Positions 34,550 through 46,560 of a stretch of 64,000 nucleotides of DNA are shown one piece after another. This DNA is from Scalesia atractyloides. Its lineage: Eukaryota; Streptophyta; Magnoliopsida; Asterales; Asteraceae. The notes below the pieces were generated by a model. It was not told the origin of the DNA. It worked only from the letters and a program-made list of their open reading frames with translations, and ran no database searches. The first letter of the stretch is position 1. Each line of letters starts with the position of its first letter. The stretch lies in contig CAMTDV010000017.1 of assembly GCA_947069175.1 (NCBI GenBank), positions 38,883,126-38,947,125 of the forward strand, given 5' to 3'. Made by a program: the position numbers and the translations under genes.

Positions 34550-36362
34550 GAGCTTAATGGATGAGCAGATCCTCACAAAGACCTTTTCCTAAGGTTTTCT
34601 TTCACCTTTTTAATGTTTGCAAATGCTATGATACATTTGTCATAACACAGATCTTTTAGAGCTTGAGGAGATACCTTAGTAGCAGCTCTTAATGCATAAT
34701 CACTATCACAATCAGTGGATTTCAAGGGATCAAGTTCTTTCACACTTTCTTAATCAACCTTTTCATAAACAAGTGTTTGTACTAGGTTAACTGCTTTCTC
34801 AGCATCAATAGTTTGATCTTCACCATCAGTCATTTCTTCTTTGGGTTCAGCTTCTTCTATGATAGTTTCAAGTGCCATAAAACCAAAATACACATGTTCA
34901 TCATTAGGTTTTGCTATGAGAGCAAAAGTTTCACCAGTTAAGTCCCCAGGCAGACTACTCTAGTCAACAAAGCCTTGTGTATAGAAACTTTGTTGTTTTG
35001 CCTCTGTGCAGGTGTAGGGATCAGAGTAGTTGGAGGTGTTTGAACTTGTGGAACTAGTACTTGAACATATTGGACTTGAGGGAAAGGTGTTGAACATATT
35101 GCACCAGGACATGGCTTAATGTTTGTGCACAATGTGTAGTGTTTTGAACATTTGGTTCACGGGTATTTTAGGAATTTTGATAAAAATGTTGTTGACTGCT
35201 AGATTGAGGTCTCTGATTTGGATAGGTTATCATTGGTGCAAAACTACTTGTTTGACTCCTTCACGCCCTAGAAAAATGACCCAATTTATTACACTTTACT
35301 TATTTGACTGATAGATTGAGGTCTTTGATTTGGATAGGTTATCAATGTGTAGTGTTTTGAACATTCTATCTTGAATTTATCAAGCCCAACCCTTGACTTG
35401 CCATTTAATCCTGGAGACTTTCTACAAGTTCTTTTGTAGAAATTATTTTTTCTAAGACTGAGTAGGGCCAGTTGATGCAAAATCTCCATTTCATCTAAGT
35501 CAGTGGGAACAATGTGTTGTAAATCATCAAGAACAAAATCCAGCTTATCATGACTTTGACCATCACCATTTGCTGTAAAAGCAAAGTTTGAAGAATATTG
35601 ATCAGAGTTTATCCCAGTGGATATGTCAATATAATGATCATAATCCTAATCATTGACTATTCCCGATGATGATTCTTCTTGATTCAAAAGTGTTGTGTTG
35701 CCAAAGACATAGTCATATCTTCAAAGGTTAAGAGCTTACCATGAAGCTGAGTCAAGGTTTTGTCCTTGAACCTGGTGTGGTTCTCATCACAATAGCAATT
35801 GTGTCCCACTTTTCAATGAAGTGACCTAAGAAACCTATTACGCAAAGTGGAATTGGAAAATTCTTTGTTAACCAATTTTAATTCACTTATCAAACACGTA
35901 AACCTTTCAAACTGTTGTGTTAAGGTCTCTTCCTTAACATGACTGAAGGTCTCATACTATTGGTTGAGAAGTTCTCGTGTGTTTTCAATCACATCCTCTG
36001 TTCCAGCGAATTGTTCTTTTAAAGCATCCCACAACTTTTTTGCGCTATTACAGTGTAATAGGCCGTCAAAGAATTCATTTGGTCCCATAGAAACAATATG
36101 GAATGTTTTTGCATCTAACTCAAACTTTTAATAATCTAGCTCAGAATAGTTTTCTGGTATCTTTGGCTCTTGAACATCTGAATTTTAGTACTTGGTACCA
36201 TTGGAACATGTGGTCCGAATATAACGAACTTCCAACATCCACTGTTTTGTTGAGCAAGTACATGAGCCATTCGATGTTGTCTGATATTGTATTATGATAT
36301 GAGAAGCGTTGGGAGCTTTTTACTGAAACCAGTGTTGTGGCGACCTGATTGTTTCGTGACAT
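34550..36362 (-). pseudogene. C3: decayed copia gag
   Basis: On the minus strand an ATG at 36362 starts MSRNNQVATTLVSVKSSQRF and continues past DNIEWLMYLLNKTVD. Downstream pieces read as copia gag, including a coiled-coil-like C-terminal region at 34640-34700 (ALRAATKVSPQALKDLCYDK). Many stops break the frame. A local duplication of about 120 bases (35195-35240 and 35308-35345, sharing AGATTGAGGTCT) adds to the damage. No RT or integrase follows. Confidence 0.65.
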
Positions 36363-36518
36363 CTTTTTGATCTTTGTGAAAAAACAAAGTATAGTTCAAA
36401 ACCTTTGTGAATTAGATACTTTGACTCAGTAATTCGATAAAATGAACAGTTGGTTATCAATTATGTGAGCTGATCTTTTGTATTAAACGGATTGTGAAAT
36501 CAAGTTTCATGTAACCAA

Positions 36519-36532
36519 GCTCTTATACCAAT
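36519..36532 (-). other. Primer-binding site of C3
   Basis: On the minus strand AATTGGTATAAGAGC directly follows the LTR end, one base from the TTGGTATCAGAGC type. Confidence 0.75.
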
Positions 36533-37277
36533 TGTTAAGATCTGAGTTTAGGTTTGTGTGCTTTTACGTGTGAATAAATGAAGTGTTTGATGAATTAAAT
36601 GAAGTATAAATGGAAATGATAAGATGAATTGTAGCGGAATTAAATGAACACACAAACTTGGAATGATATCATAGTATTTTCATTAAAAATCAAAATTATT
36701 ACAAATTACATATATGATATACACTTCCCCTCGGCCTGATCACACAACCTTCTATTCGTACAAAGGGATGTAATATGATAACTAGATCTCTAACATGTGA
36801 TATCTAATTATACAGGTACTAACATTTGTTAGCAATCATGACTTACATCACCCTGATAACAACGGCATCTAACATTCCTAACATAAAAGATTACATGATG
36901 TTGGAAACATCTGATGGAATATAACAACTGTTCTAAGATATCTAACAACTGTTTAAACATACATTGATACATTGAAACACATGTTCCTTAAACCTTTGTT
37001 TGCTAATACCAAACATCTGTTTAGGCCTTAATAGGTATTTGGTATTTTTGGTTAGTGCTTTGTCTTCAATAGGGCGTTGGCCTTGAATAGACTTTTCTTC
37101 TTATTCAATAGTGCTTTCATGTCTTCAACAGATCTTTGATATCTTCAAAGAGATGTTATGTTACTGTTCAATATTCACTATCTTTTGGAGGAGATGAATC
37201 ATCATAACTTGTTTATTTCATGATCAAGTCAGCATATATTGGCTTTTGCAATCATCTGTTCATTTGTAGGTCCAACA
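36533..37277 (-). repeat. 5' LTR of C3
   Basis: The plus strand runs from TGTTAAGATCTGAG to GGTCCAACA, so on the minus strand the LTR begins TGTTGGACC and ends CAGATCTTAACA. It is 745 bases long, adjoins the primer site, and its ends resemble those of the C1 LTR. Confidence 0.8.
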
Positions 37278-38789
37278 TACACAACCATAATGTCAACCTA
37301 AAGACTCTCCTATAAACAGTAAGAAAGAAGTAAATGGTCATGTGTGCTCTCACTCACACTATACTCATACTCCATTCCCTACTTTCTTCAAACAAGTATT
37401 TATCCTCACATCAGATAGTGGGCACAAGAAGACCCCTGTGGCAAGGCTCACGGTGTTCAATTTTGTAATCTCATGCCTTTCTTCGTTCATGGTTCGCTAT
37501 TCTGGTGTCCTAGGCGTAGAGGAACCACACCAATCCATCGCCTCCATTGTTGATAAAGTATTTAGGTATTTTTAGTTTTACTTAATGATTTGATCATCAT
37601 TTATAAAATATTTCAACAATGATTATGATTATCAATTTTTCTATCATATTCTATATGTTGGGATCGACTGTAATGTAATGTTGATTTTATTCATATATAC
37701 TCACAATTGCAACTGTGTCAAATGGAAGAATCATGTGATGTAGTAGAAGAACAATACGGAGCAAAGCCACAAAGCCATCTTTGAACATTCGAGGGCCATG
37801 TACAAATAGTAAAAATGGCCCCAAAATAATTATGATAACATCATATTTGGTATTTGGGTAAAGGGTTTAATCCTTTCTTTACTAGTAAGTTTTTGTGTTA
37901 CAATTTTTTAGTTGGGTTTAAAATTTAACTATGGGCTCTTTTGTTAAAAATATCTAAAACTTTTGCCCCTCTCCCCTTCCTTCCGTTTCTGGCGAAGAGT
38001 GGGCGCACACCAATACACCATATTGTCCGAGGCCAGCCCCGATATGTAGTAAAGCATTTTCTTTTTATACGGTTTTTTTTTTAGGTTATAAAGAATGCAC
38101 AAATTTTTTTGATGTATATGATGATTGTGGTCAATTCCAGTAATTTTATTTTTATTTTTCTGTTTTACATCTATGTATGGCCTTGTTAAAACAAAACCAA
38201 ACCAAACTTAAAGCCTATGGCTTCGTTAACCATTCTGTAAAAACTGACTATCACGGGTCAGATTTGGTTATTAGGTGATCATAACCGAATTAATCGACCT
38301 GAACCAAATGTCCTATTAAATATCATAGAAATTTATTGTATGCATATAATCTAATGAATCACTAATCTAGCGAACCAAACTTAAAACCTATGCTTCTTCT
38401 GACACTAAGCTCTTGTTTGCTTATGCTATGGTTACTGGATTTTATATCGTCAAATGAGTTACACTCATAATGTTGTTTTCTTTATCAGTTAACCATCGTC
38501 CCGCACTTAACCAATATCTTAAAGTTCCTTTCAAGTGTCCATGGGATAAGAATGGATCAAAGAGTTGCTGTTGGGAATGGATGCGGGATTTTCACTCTTG
38601 ACGCTGATAGATTGGAATGGTAGTAATTTGATGAGTCAATTAGATTTTTGCTCTTGTTGCTGCTATTGACAGTAATTTGACAAGTCCATTTCTTATAAAT
38701 GGATCTGAGATTTTTGCTCCAGATGCTGATCGATTTTCACTCTTGATTGTGATGGCAAGATTGTTAGGAATGATGGTAATTCGACGAGT
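37278..38789. other. Unassigned intergenic DNA
   Basis: A TATA-like CCTATAAACAG near 37311 precedes short open frames (37333-37458 and 37342-37575) that I cannot assign to a family. They could be a gene-fragment exon or chance. The rest is AT-rich, with no repeat or frame that I can name. Confidence 0.3.
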
Positions 38790-39057
38790 AAAGTTGTTAT
38801 ATTCTGGCCCATGACATTATAGTTTAGTGGCATCTTCGGAGTGGGATAAGGCTTAAAGACTATTAGGTTTTGGGTTCGATTCCCACAAAGGGGTTTTTTT
38901 TCCCAGATTTATTGGGTCTCCTCCTAAATTGGTGTATTGACATTATTGTCTAATGGAGATGGATATGATCGCGTGGTTCCACTGGTAGCCCGATAATACT
39001 CCGGTGGTCTGTCAGTGATCCAAATTTACGGTTTCAAAAGAAAAAGTTGTTATATTC
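38790..39057 (+). mobile_element. tRNA-derived SINE with 15-bp target duplication
   Basis: The body (38805-39042) starts TGGCCCATGACATTATAG. It has an A-box-like TTTAGTGGCATCTTCGG and a B box GGGTTCGATTCCCAC, then a non-tRNA tail ending in an A-rich run. It is flanked by identical copies of AAAGTTGTTATATTC at 38790-38804 and 39043-39057, the long target duplication expected of LINE-mobilised SINEs. Confidence 0.88.
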
Positions 39058-39130
39058 GGAATATACTTCAAACAAATTGTATATGTCTTTTAGAAAAGTG
39101 TACATTTTATATAGTTAGTGTATTTTATAT

Positions 39131-39404
39131 AGGGTTAATTAGGATCATGTGAGAAACACTAAACTAATTGAGATACTTGAGAAGCATTCTATACCATACA
39201 TTTTCTCAAAGATTTTCGTAATATACACATATGTATAGTTTAAAATTGACTATATACATATGTGTATAATTCAATATACATATTGTATATAGTCAACTTT
39301 AAACTATACATATGTGTATAATACGAAAATGTTAGGGAAATGTGTGATCCACAATGCTTCTCAAGTTTCTCAAATAGGGTCGAATTTTCTTAAGATCTCT
39401 ACCC
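39131..39404. mobile_element. Foldback element A next to a TA tract
   Basis: The two halves form an imperfect inverted repeat: CTTGAGAAGCATT, TTTTCGTAATATACACATA and TGTATAGTTTAAA on the left have complements on the right. It has no coding capacity. It ends in ACCCTATATATATATAGGG, so a TA tract marks its edge. Confidence 0.6.
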
Positions 39405-39416
39405 TATATATATATA

Positions 39417-39785
39417 GGGGAGGGTTAGATAGAAAACCCTAAAAATTTGAGAAAAACCCTGGAAAACCCAATCTCCCGACATTTTTTTTTTGAAAAAAAT
39501 AACACATGTAATATACATGTTTTTAAGAGTTTTGAGCCAATAAAACAAAAAAGCGTCAAGTGGATATTTAAAAAAAATAAACAAAATTCAGCAACTTTTG
39601 TCTAACACATGTTAGTGCTGAAATTTGTTTATTTTTTTTAAATATCCACTCGGCGCTTTTTTGATTTTTTTTTGCTCAAAACTCTTAAAAACATGTATAT
39701 TACATGTGTTATTTTAAAAAAAATGTCGGGAGGTTGGGTTTTCTAGGGTTTTCTCAAATTTTTAGGGTTTTCTATGTAACCTTAT
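39417..39785. mobile_element. Foldback element B between two TA tracts
   Basis: Nearly the whole 369 bases folds on itself: arms of about 170 bases include GGGTTAGATAGAAAACCCT, TCTCCCGACATTTTTTT and AACACATGTAATATACATG, with complements on the right and a small loop near 39595-39635. CTATATATATATAG flanks both sides (39404-39416 and 39787-39799), consistent with insertion into and duplication of a TA tract. Confidence 0.75.
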
Positions 39786-39799
39786 GCTATATATATATA

Positions 39800-40330
39800 G
39801 GATAAGGATCATGAGTGAACCACATCCTTGTTTGTGAACCTACCTGAGCCATTGATCATTTTTTAGATGTAAAGGATATAATGGTAATTAATCAATTTAC
39901 ATATGGAAGTTATAACTTTAAACTAACTACCCATATGATCTTTAAATCGTTATAATTTTTTCATATGTTAATTTTTTTTTAAATACAACAAAAAAACGAG
40001 TTTTTTATTCTCTTTAATTTGAGTATAATATTATTATAGGTTTTTTTTTAATAAAAACGAAAAACATATGAACTTTCGTTTTTTAAGCGTTTTACTGTTT
40101 ATATACATATGTGTACATGAGTTCAATACATAAATGTACAACAGTGTACAAACAGCTTTTACACTTGTGTACGTTGTAGGAACAACGGCCTGTACACTTG
40201 TGTACACATAATATCAGCGAAAATTAAAAAAAAATACAAATTTCTTTTCAGATCTCTGAAATGGTTACAATTCTCGTAATTATAAGGAGAAAAAAATTTT
40301 CATTGACTAATATATCCTTTTAGGTTTTTT
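39800..40330. mobile_element. Possible foldback element C, right end unclear
   Basis: It begins GATAAGGATCATGAGTGAACC right after a TA tract, in the style of elements A and D. Inside are GTGTACA-rich palindromic pieces (40100-40205). I cannot find a matching inverted right end, so it may be truncated. Confidence 0.35.
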
Positions 40331-40862
40331 GAAAAAGAAAATTACTAATAATAAAATTACAATCATATCATAAGTATAAAACTACAGATCAACTAAATCA
40401 AAGGCAAAGATCGTCACTTTGTTCGGAGTGATAATGTGTTTAGATTCAACTCACTTTGTCACTCATCTGATCATGCATGTTCTTGAAAAAAGTATGTAGG
40501 TTTTAATGTGTTTATTTGAAATATAAACTTATCTTGTAGTTTTCTCGTTAACATAGTACGTATCGATCTTACAATTACTTGTATTTTATTGTTAACATAA
40601 AATATCCTTGCTAATTTTTAAAGAATTTAATATTGCTTTCATACTTGTTAGAAATAAATATGATACATCCACCACGGTCCCTACACAAGTCGAACTAGAT
40701 ATAACGAAACGACAACCACCATGGTAACCCCCCCTCCCTCCTTCTACTCACCTTCCTCTACCACCGTCCACCACCATCCTTATTCCTTAATCCACCCTGC
40801 CCAGCCTGGATCCTATAAACCCACCACCCATACTTACCGCAGTTCACACACGCATACAATAA

Positions 40863-40872
40863 CTATATATAC
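40863..40872 (+). promoter_or_regulatory. TATA box of the CBF/DREB1-like gene
   Basis: CTATATATAC lies about 90 bases before the ATG at 40954, a normal TATA-to-ATG distance for a plant gene with a short leader. CT/AC-rich DNA surrounds it. Confidence 0.55.
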
Positions 40873-40953
40873 ACACATCATTGATCTTTTTGATATCACT
40901 CACTTAAAACTAAACCAAAACAATTCGATTGAAGACAAAAACTGCATCTACCT

Positions 40954-41494
40954 ATGGATATTTCTGATTGTAGCAGTAGCACCGGGGAACTAATGCTCGC
41001 TTCGCAAAATCCAAAGAAGAGAGCGGGAAGGAAGAAGTTCAAGGAGACTCGACACCCACCGGGGAGTGAGAAGAAGAAACTCCGGAAAATGGGTGTGTGA
41101 GGTGAGAGAGCCAAACAAGAAATCGAGAGTGTGGCTTGGAACGTATCCCACAGCCGAAATGGCGGCCCGGGCACAAGATGTGGCGATAATGGCCATGAGG
41201 GGACGGTCGGCTTGTTTAAATTTTGCTGACTCGATTTGGCGGCTGCCGCTACCGGAGACAAGCAATGTAAAGGATATACAAAAGGCTGCGGCCGAGGTGT
41301 TCCGACAGACGGAGGACGCTGTGGAAACGAATGAGTCTCCGGAAGTTGCGGTTTACGCCGATGTAGAGGAGATGTTTGAAATGCCTGAATTTATTGCCAG
41401 CATGGCGGAGGGACTGATGGTTCCCCCACCTCAGATGGTGGCGTATGCTAACTTTGTGGATATTTCTGTTGACTTGTCTTTATGGAATTTTTAG
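40954..41494 (+). pseudogene. CBF/DREB1-type AP2/ERF transcription factor with a frameshift in the AP2 domain
   Basis: CBF/DREB1 proteins are nuclear activators that bind the CRT/DRE element of cold- and drought-response genes. The upstream frame from ATG 40954 contains the CBF signature PKKRAGRKKFKETRHP. After CAC CCA (ends 41058) the reading frame changes: the frame from 41060 onward carries RGVRRRNSGKWVCEVREP, WLGTYPTAEMAARAQDVA and the second signature as DSIWR, then an acidic C-terminus ending LSLWNF, like the LWSY end of CBFs. The two frames differ by an amount that fits a 5-base deletion removing the Val-Tyr before RGV. In frame, the protein from 40954 would stop at 41100 after 48 residues. 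The gene has no intron, as usual in this family. A base-calling error is an alternative to true loss. Confidence 0.9.
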
Positions 41495-41625
41495 GGTTTT
41501 TACTTTTTTTCCTTTTTAGTTAGTAGGAGAGACTTATTGTTTATTTCTCTAATTCTCTCAGGGTGATAGCTTAAACCTTTTTGTACACAAGCCAATGAAG
41601 TACATGTATCATTTATTAAGCTTCA

Positions 41626-41631
41626 AATAAA
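41626..41631 (+). terminator. Possible polyadenylation signal of the CBF-like gene
   Basis: AATAAA lies 132 bases after the stop codon, in AT-rich DNA, at a plausible distance for a plant 3' end. Confidence 0.4.
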
Positions 41632-41639
41632 GGCATTAT

Positions 41640-42610
41640 TTTATTTATAAGAGTTTTTTTTTTAAATGGTGAATGTTATACTCTAATTTAATAATTTTAT
41701 ACAACTTATTCTAAATTATCACTTTTGTCTAGGTTTATTTTTGAATGGCGAATAGTACTAGTATCGGTACGTTAATTGAAGGTAAATCAACCAAAAATAC
41801 TGGTATAGTACCGAACCAAAAGTATTAATTCAGAAAACTTTAAAAAGTGAGTATCGAAAATGGCCAAGTAATTTATGGTACCAATTCGCGGTTTCGACAC
41901 TAGAAAGTAGAAACCATTTGCTCATCCATGTTTTCATATGCTGAAAACTAGTAAAAAAACAACAATAAAGGGTTACTATTTTTATTTTTGAATGATGACT
42001 CAAATCTTTCTGACCGTGACGTGAACTGAAACTTTGTAAATCGATTTGCTGGACATTTAAATACTGAATGAATATTAGTGGATTGTAAAAAGAATTCTAG
42101 AACCTGCAGAATAAATAGGATGGTAGAATTTTTTTTCTATCTTTGAATATTTTTGTCAATAAATAGGAAACTAAATTCAAATATGTAACCTATAAAAGAA
42201 AATTCAGTATGGGTGAATAAAATATGGGTAGAAGTGAGAACAAAACCGGACATATCATGGGTCGGTCGAAGTAGGTCCCACGATTAACAACAACACGCGT
42301 TTAGTTCCCAGAAAGAAACTGGTGGCAAGTGGCGGTTATTGGATATCAACTGTCAGTGTTCTAACCGTGTGTTATCGTGGCGGTTGCTGGTTGCTCGTTA
42401 GATACTTGTGACGTCATCTTGAGAAGTCGTTTTTGTCTTCATCTAGAAGAAACTAAATATCTTCTACCCAAGAAACTAAAAGACTCGTATCACCATGCAT
42501 TATCATCATTCATCACAAATCCAATCAATCAGTTGGTTGAAGGACTTGGTCATCCACGACATTCTTTGAACCTCAGTCCTCAGTCTCTTCTCGTATGAAA
42601 GTTACGTTGA
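41640..42610. other. Intergenic DNA without recognisable gene
   Basis: AT-rich DNA. A less AT-rich stretch at 42240-42590 contains a 73-codon frame (42377-42598) without family features. Nothing else seen. Confidence 0.4.
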
Positions 42611-42890
42611 AACTTGCTCACTTTTAATTAAAATAATAATAAACTTGCTCACTTTTAATTAAAATAATAATAAAATATATTAATTATACTTTTAGAGTAA
42701 TAACGAGTTTATTTGGGTAGAAAGATTATGAAGTAATTTTGTCCAAATATTTAGTAGTTAAATGCTAACATTAAATGAGTGAAACTAAACAAAGAAAAAG
42801 GAGGTGCGTGTTAATTTTGTCCAAATATTTAGTAGTTAAGTGTTAAGATTAAATGAGTGAAATTAAACAAAAAAAAAAGAGGTGCGTGTT
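42611..42890 (+). repeat. Two short tandem duplications
   Basis: A 31-base unit beginning AACTTGCTCACTTTTAATTA occurs twice at 42611 and 42642 with no differences. A 78-base unit beginning TAATTTTGTCCAAATATTTA occurs twice at 42734 and 42812 with a few differences. Confidence 0.85.
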
Positions 42891-43214
42891 TGTGTAGGGG
42901 ATTCTAGTCAAAATAAAAAAAGTAGTTTCATTCTCCTCCAATTCCCCTCCCCCATCGTTTTTTAAACGTAAATAACTCTTTTTTTATAAGATTGCACCAT
43001 AAAACCTGCATTTTTTTTTATCTTTAAACGGGTATACTATTGTTATACTTAAAAAAAATTTGAAAACCCAGATATGTAACACGTAATGAAACCTAAAATA
43101 AAGATTTTGCAGTTGCAGGTTCGAAAACGCAATTGGTTTTAACATGATCATCCTTTTTTCCAACATTTTGCACTCCAGGTCTCTAAGAGATACCCTCCAA
43201 GCCTAAAACATATG

Positions 43215-44400
43215 GGTTTGACTTCTATTTAACATGGTCATGTTTCTGTAGCATGAGTTTTATCATGGTCATGTTTTTGTTCCAACATGATCATGTTTCT
43301 ATTTTAGTATGATCATATTCTTCAACAAAACTTACCTCACCTTCAGGTCTTAAAATGCAACTGGGTTTCACATGGCCATGTTTTTGTTTTAACATGATCA
43401 TGTTTCAACATGTTCAACATGATTATGTTCTTTTAGTTTCTAAAACGTACTCCAGGTCTAAAACGCAATCATGTTTCAACATGATCATGCTTATGTTAAA
43501 CATTATCATGTTCTTTAGTTTCAAAAACGTAGCAATAGCAATGGTTTGGTTTAACAACATGATCATGTTTCTGTTTTAACATGATCCTGTCAGTTTAGTT
43601 CCAAAACGTACCTCACCTTCCATGTCTAAAACGCAATGGGTTGACTTTCACAACATGCTCATGTTTTCTTTTAACATGATCATGTTAGTTTAGTGCACCT
43701 TGGTCTAAAACTAAAACGTAATGGTTGGCTTTCACAACATGATCATGTTTTATTTTGTTTCAACATGATCATGTCATTTTAGTGCTAGAAGTCTAAAACG
43801 TAATTGGCTTTCGCAACATGATCATGTTCCGTTTTAACATGATCATGTTAGTTTAGTGCCTTACCTCTCTAAAAAAGTTTCACATTGTCATGTTTCTGTT
43901 TCAACACCACTCCAGGTCTAAAACGCAATGGCTAAAACACAAAAAGCACGTTTCGTTTAACATGATCATGTTAATTTAGTGCTTCACCTCTCTAAAAAGG
44001 ATTCATATGGTCATGTTTCTGTTTCAACACCACTTCAGATCTAAAACACAATGGGCTAAAAACACAAAAAAAAATGTGTTTATTCATTGTGTTATAAAAC
44101 ACAATGGATTAAAAGTATAAAATGAATTTATTTCTTATTGTGTTATAAAACGCAATGGACTAAAAACACAAAGAAATATTTTGTTTCTAAACGCAATAGA
44201 CTTAAAAACATAAAGAAATGTCCTTTTTTAGAACGCAATAATCTAAAAACACAAAGAAATATTTTTTTCTAAAATGCAATGGTCTAAAAACAAAGAAATG
44301 TCTGGCTTCTAAAACGCAATGGACTAAAAACACAAAAAATGTGTTTTTTCATTTTCTTGGAAAACACAATGACTTAATTCTAAAACCTAGATCGTAAAAC
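43215..44400. repeat. Irregular array of ACATGATCATGT palindromes and AAAACGCAATGG motifs
   Basis: The palindrome ACATGATCATGT or a one-base variant occurs more than a dozen times between 43215 and 43975, often as pairs 15-25 bases apart. TCTAAAACGCAATGG-type motifs occur between pairs. From 44040 the palindrome drops out and CTAAAAACACAAAGAAAT units with AAACGCAATGG take over. Spacing is irregular, unlike a simple satellite. It may be the subterminal repeat region of a DNA transposon whose ends I could not find. Confidence 0.7.
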
Positions 44401-45740
44401 GCAATTCAAAAATTTCTTACACAGATTAAAGCCAATTTCTTCGAATTTCTTCAACGCTTTTGACGAAATTTGAATTTTAGAAACACTTATCAACGATCGA
44501 ATAGAACGAATCGAGTGATTCCGTTCAAAATCATGGGAAAATGAGAAATTATATGAAAATTAAACTGGGTTTCTTTAAAAAAGAAGTTGAAGAACATGTT
44601 GATTGAGTGTTTGAATTACTGAATGATGACGGAAATCACCCTATGATGTAGTGATTACTGAATAGAAAGTGAAGAAAAGGTTAAAGATAATGGGTTTTTT
44701 AAATGATGGGTTTTGAAGTTGCATGGAAAGAGGAAGAGAAGATGAGATACGATTGACTAAAATACTCTTCTTTTTTATTTTTCCATTTTGCCACATGTCA
44801 CAACCTCATTCCCACCTATCATTCCTAGCCAAACTCTACTTCCTATTTGATCTTCTCCATATACTTTTGTTACTCGTAGAAAATAATAATGCAATACTAG
44901 TTATAAAACTAAATGATAAAGAATATAAAATACGATTTTATATATACCAAAGTTGATTCAACCATGTCTTCGCTTGGTGTGTCAACAAATATTTTTGTAG
45001 TACCCTTAACTCGAGTCTTCAACATACTAAAAGATTGACGATTTTTTGATGGGGATCGTTTTGGACCCAGGTCCCCCAAAAATAAATTTCGTATCTCCTT
45101 TTGGACGAACACGTTTATTTGTCAGGGTACAACAATCGGAACAATAAGTACTGTTGGAGATGGCTCTCGCAATCAAAGTTTCACAAAGTTAATAGTTTAC
45201 TTTTTGAGCAAAAAGAAAAGAAAAGAAAAGAAGTGGAAGATGGAACTGAATTAAAGAATAATGTTCTTCAAATTCGTTGGAATAATTTCAATGTGAGATT
45301 ATATTCTTGTGTTTTCAAAATGAAATCTCTAATTCATATTAGTGTCTCACCCAGAAGAAACCGAAATTCACAACTAATTCTAGTAATTGATGTTGTAAAA
45401 GGAATATTTATTCATGATATCGCTATAACTATACATTAAGTCAATAATGGGTAGACTAGTTTGACTGTTCGCTGCGCTGTGCTCTGCCCCACGTCCATGT
45501 GTTGCACCTTAACACGACAAGCACCACAAGGAGCGCCCTTCGTCTTAGACTGGCCACTATTTGCTCGCATTGGGCCACGCCACATGCCTGAGTATCTCAC
45601 GTCACATCGACATGCGTCATGCCACGTCATCCGCCTACGTCACCCAAGGGCCCCATAAGCAGACCCACCACAGGCCATGTATCTGACTACACGCCACACA
45701 CGTTCTCACATAGGTGTTTATGTATATGTGCGCGCACAAG
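44401..45740. other. Intergenic DNA; contains a GC-rich island
   Basis: No gene recognised. The 112-codon frame at 45101-45439 shows no family features. A GC-rich block at 45465-45700 with several CCACGTC/CACGCCAC motifs stands out from the AT-rich surroundings. Confidence 0.35.
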
Positions 45741-45749
45741 AATTAGTAT

Positions 45750-46560
45750 TACTACAAAAACAAAAAAAAACATTAATTACAACGGTGTAAAATTTTAACT
45801 ATTATGATTCAACACAACACCCGTACTAAAAAAGAACTTAAACACCACTATGATTATACTTGACTCAAAATTCGCTATCAACCGTTTTATTTAGTAGGGT
45901 AAAACAGCGGTGTTAGTTAAATCATATATTTTAATGCATCTTTTTAAAACCCTTTGGAAAACAACGATATATACAAAGTAACAATACACTCCGGTGAAAA
46001 CTTTATTTAATTCATCGTTTTACAACCATGTCAACTAAACTGGTTTATTAAACAATGTGTAATAAATAGATATTTAAAAAAATGTATATATTATTTCTCT
46101 TATTTTTAATGAACAATTTCACAATTCATTATCCATGATTAATATATTTTAAAAATAGAAGAGAAAACTAATTAAAGAGAACGTGCATATATGTGTATTA
46201 TATTTAAATTCATCTTTTTACAAACTAAACCGGTTTATTAAACTAAATAAAAATTAAAATTTTAATAAATAGACATTTTAAAAATTAATGTATATGTTTA
46301 CTCTTATTTTTTATGAATAGTTTCATACTTACTTCATATTTTCATTATCCATGATTAACATATTGTAAAATAGAAGGAAGAACTAATTAAAGAAATTAAT
46401 GGACATATATGCTTATAATATCATATGATAACAAAAAAAACGATACTGTAAATAGAAAAAAACTTCAAAATTTGCCACAATATCCCTAGCTACCTTCTTA
46501 TTGTTGCCAAGTTTGATACCGAAGGTAAAACCTATTTTATGTGAAGAGTTCTTCTAGTGA
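45750..46560. mobile_element. Possible CACTA-like remnant with internal duplication
   Basis: The left edge reads TACTACAAAAACAAAAAA followed by ATTACAACGGTGT, and the right edge GTTCTTCTAGTG, which resemble decayed CACTA termini. No 3-bp target duplication matches and there is no transposase. Inside, about 200 bases are duplicated in tandem (46010 and 46209, sharing TTTATTAAAC, TTATCCATGATTAA and ACTAATTAAAGA). Confidence 0.3.

Noticed and set aside
37342..37575. Host gene exon
   Set aside because: A TATA-like box precedes it, but two frames compete, stops follow quickly, and I recognise no family, so I left it in the unassigned region.
40721..40993. 90-codon frame upstream of the CBF-like gene starting MVTPPPSF
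   Set aside because: It covers the promoter and 5' leader of the AP2/ERF gene, including its TATA box, and its low-complexity composition has no family features.
41066..41494. Annotating the CBF-like gene as an intact gene starting at the ATG at 41066
   Set aside because: That start is inside the AP2 domain and omits the CBF signature, which is present upstream in another frame; a frameshift is the simpler reading.
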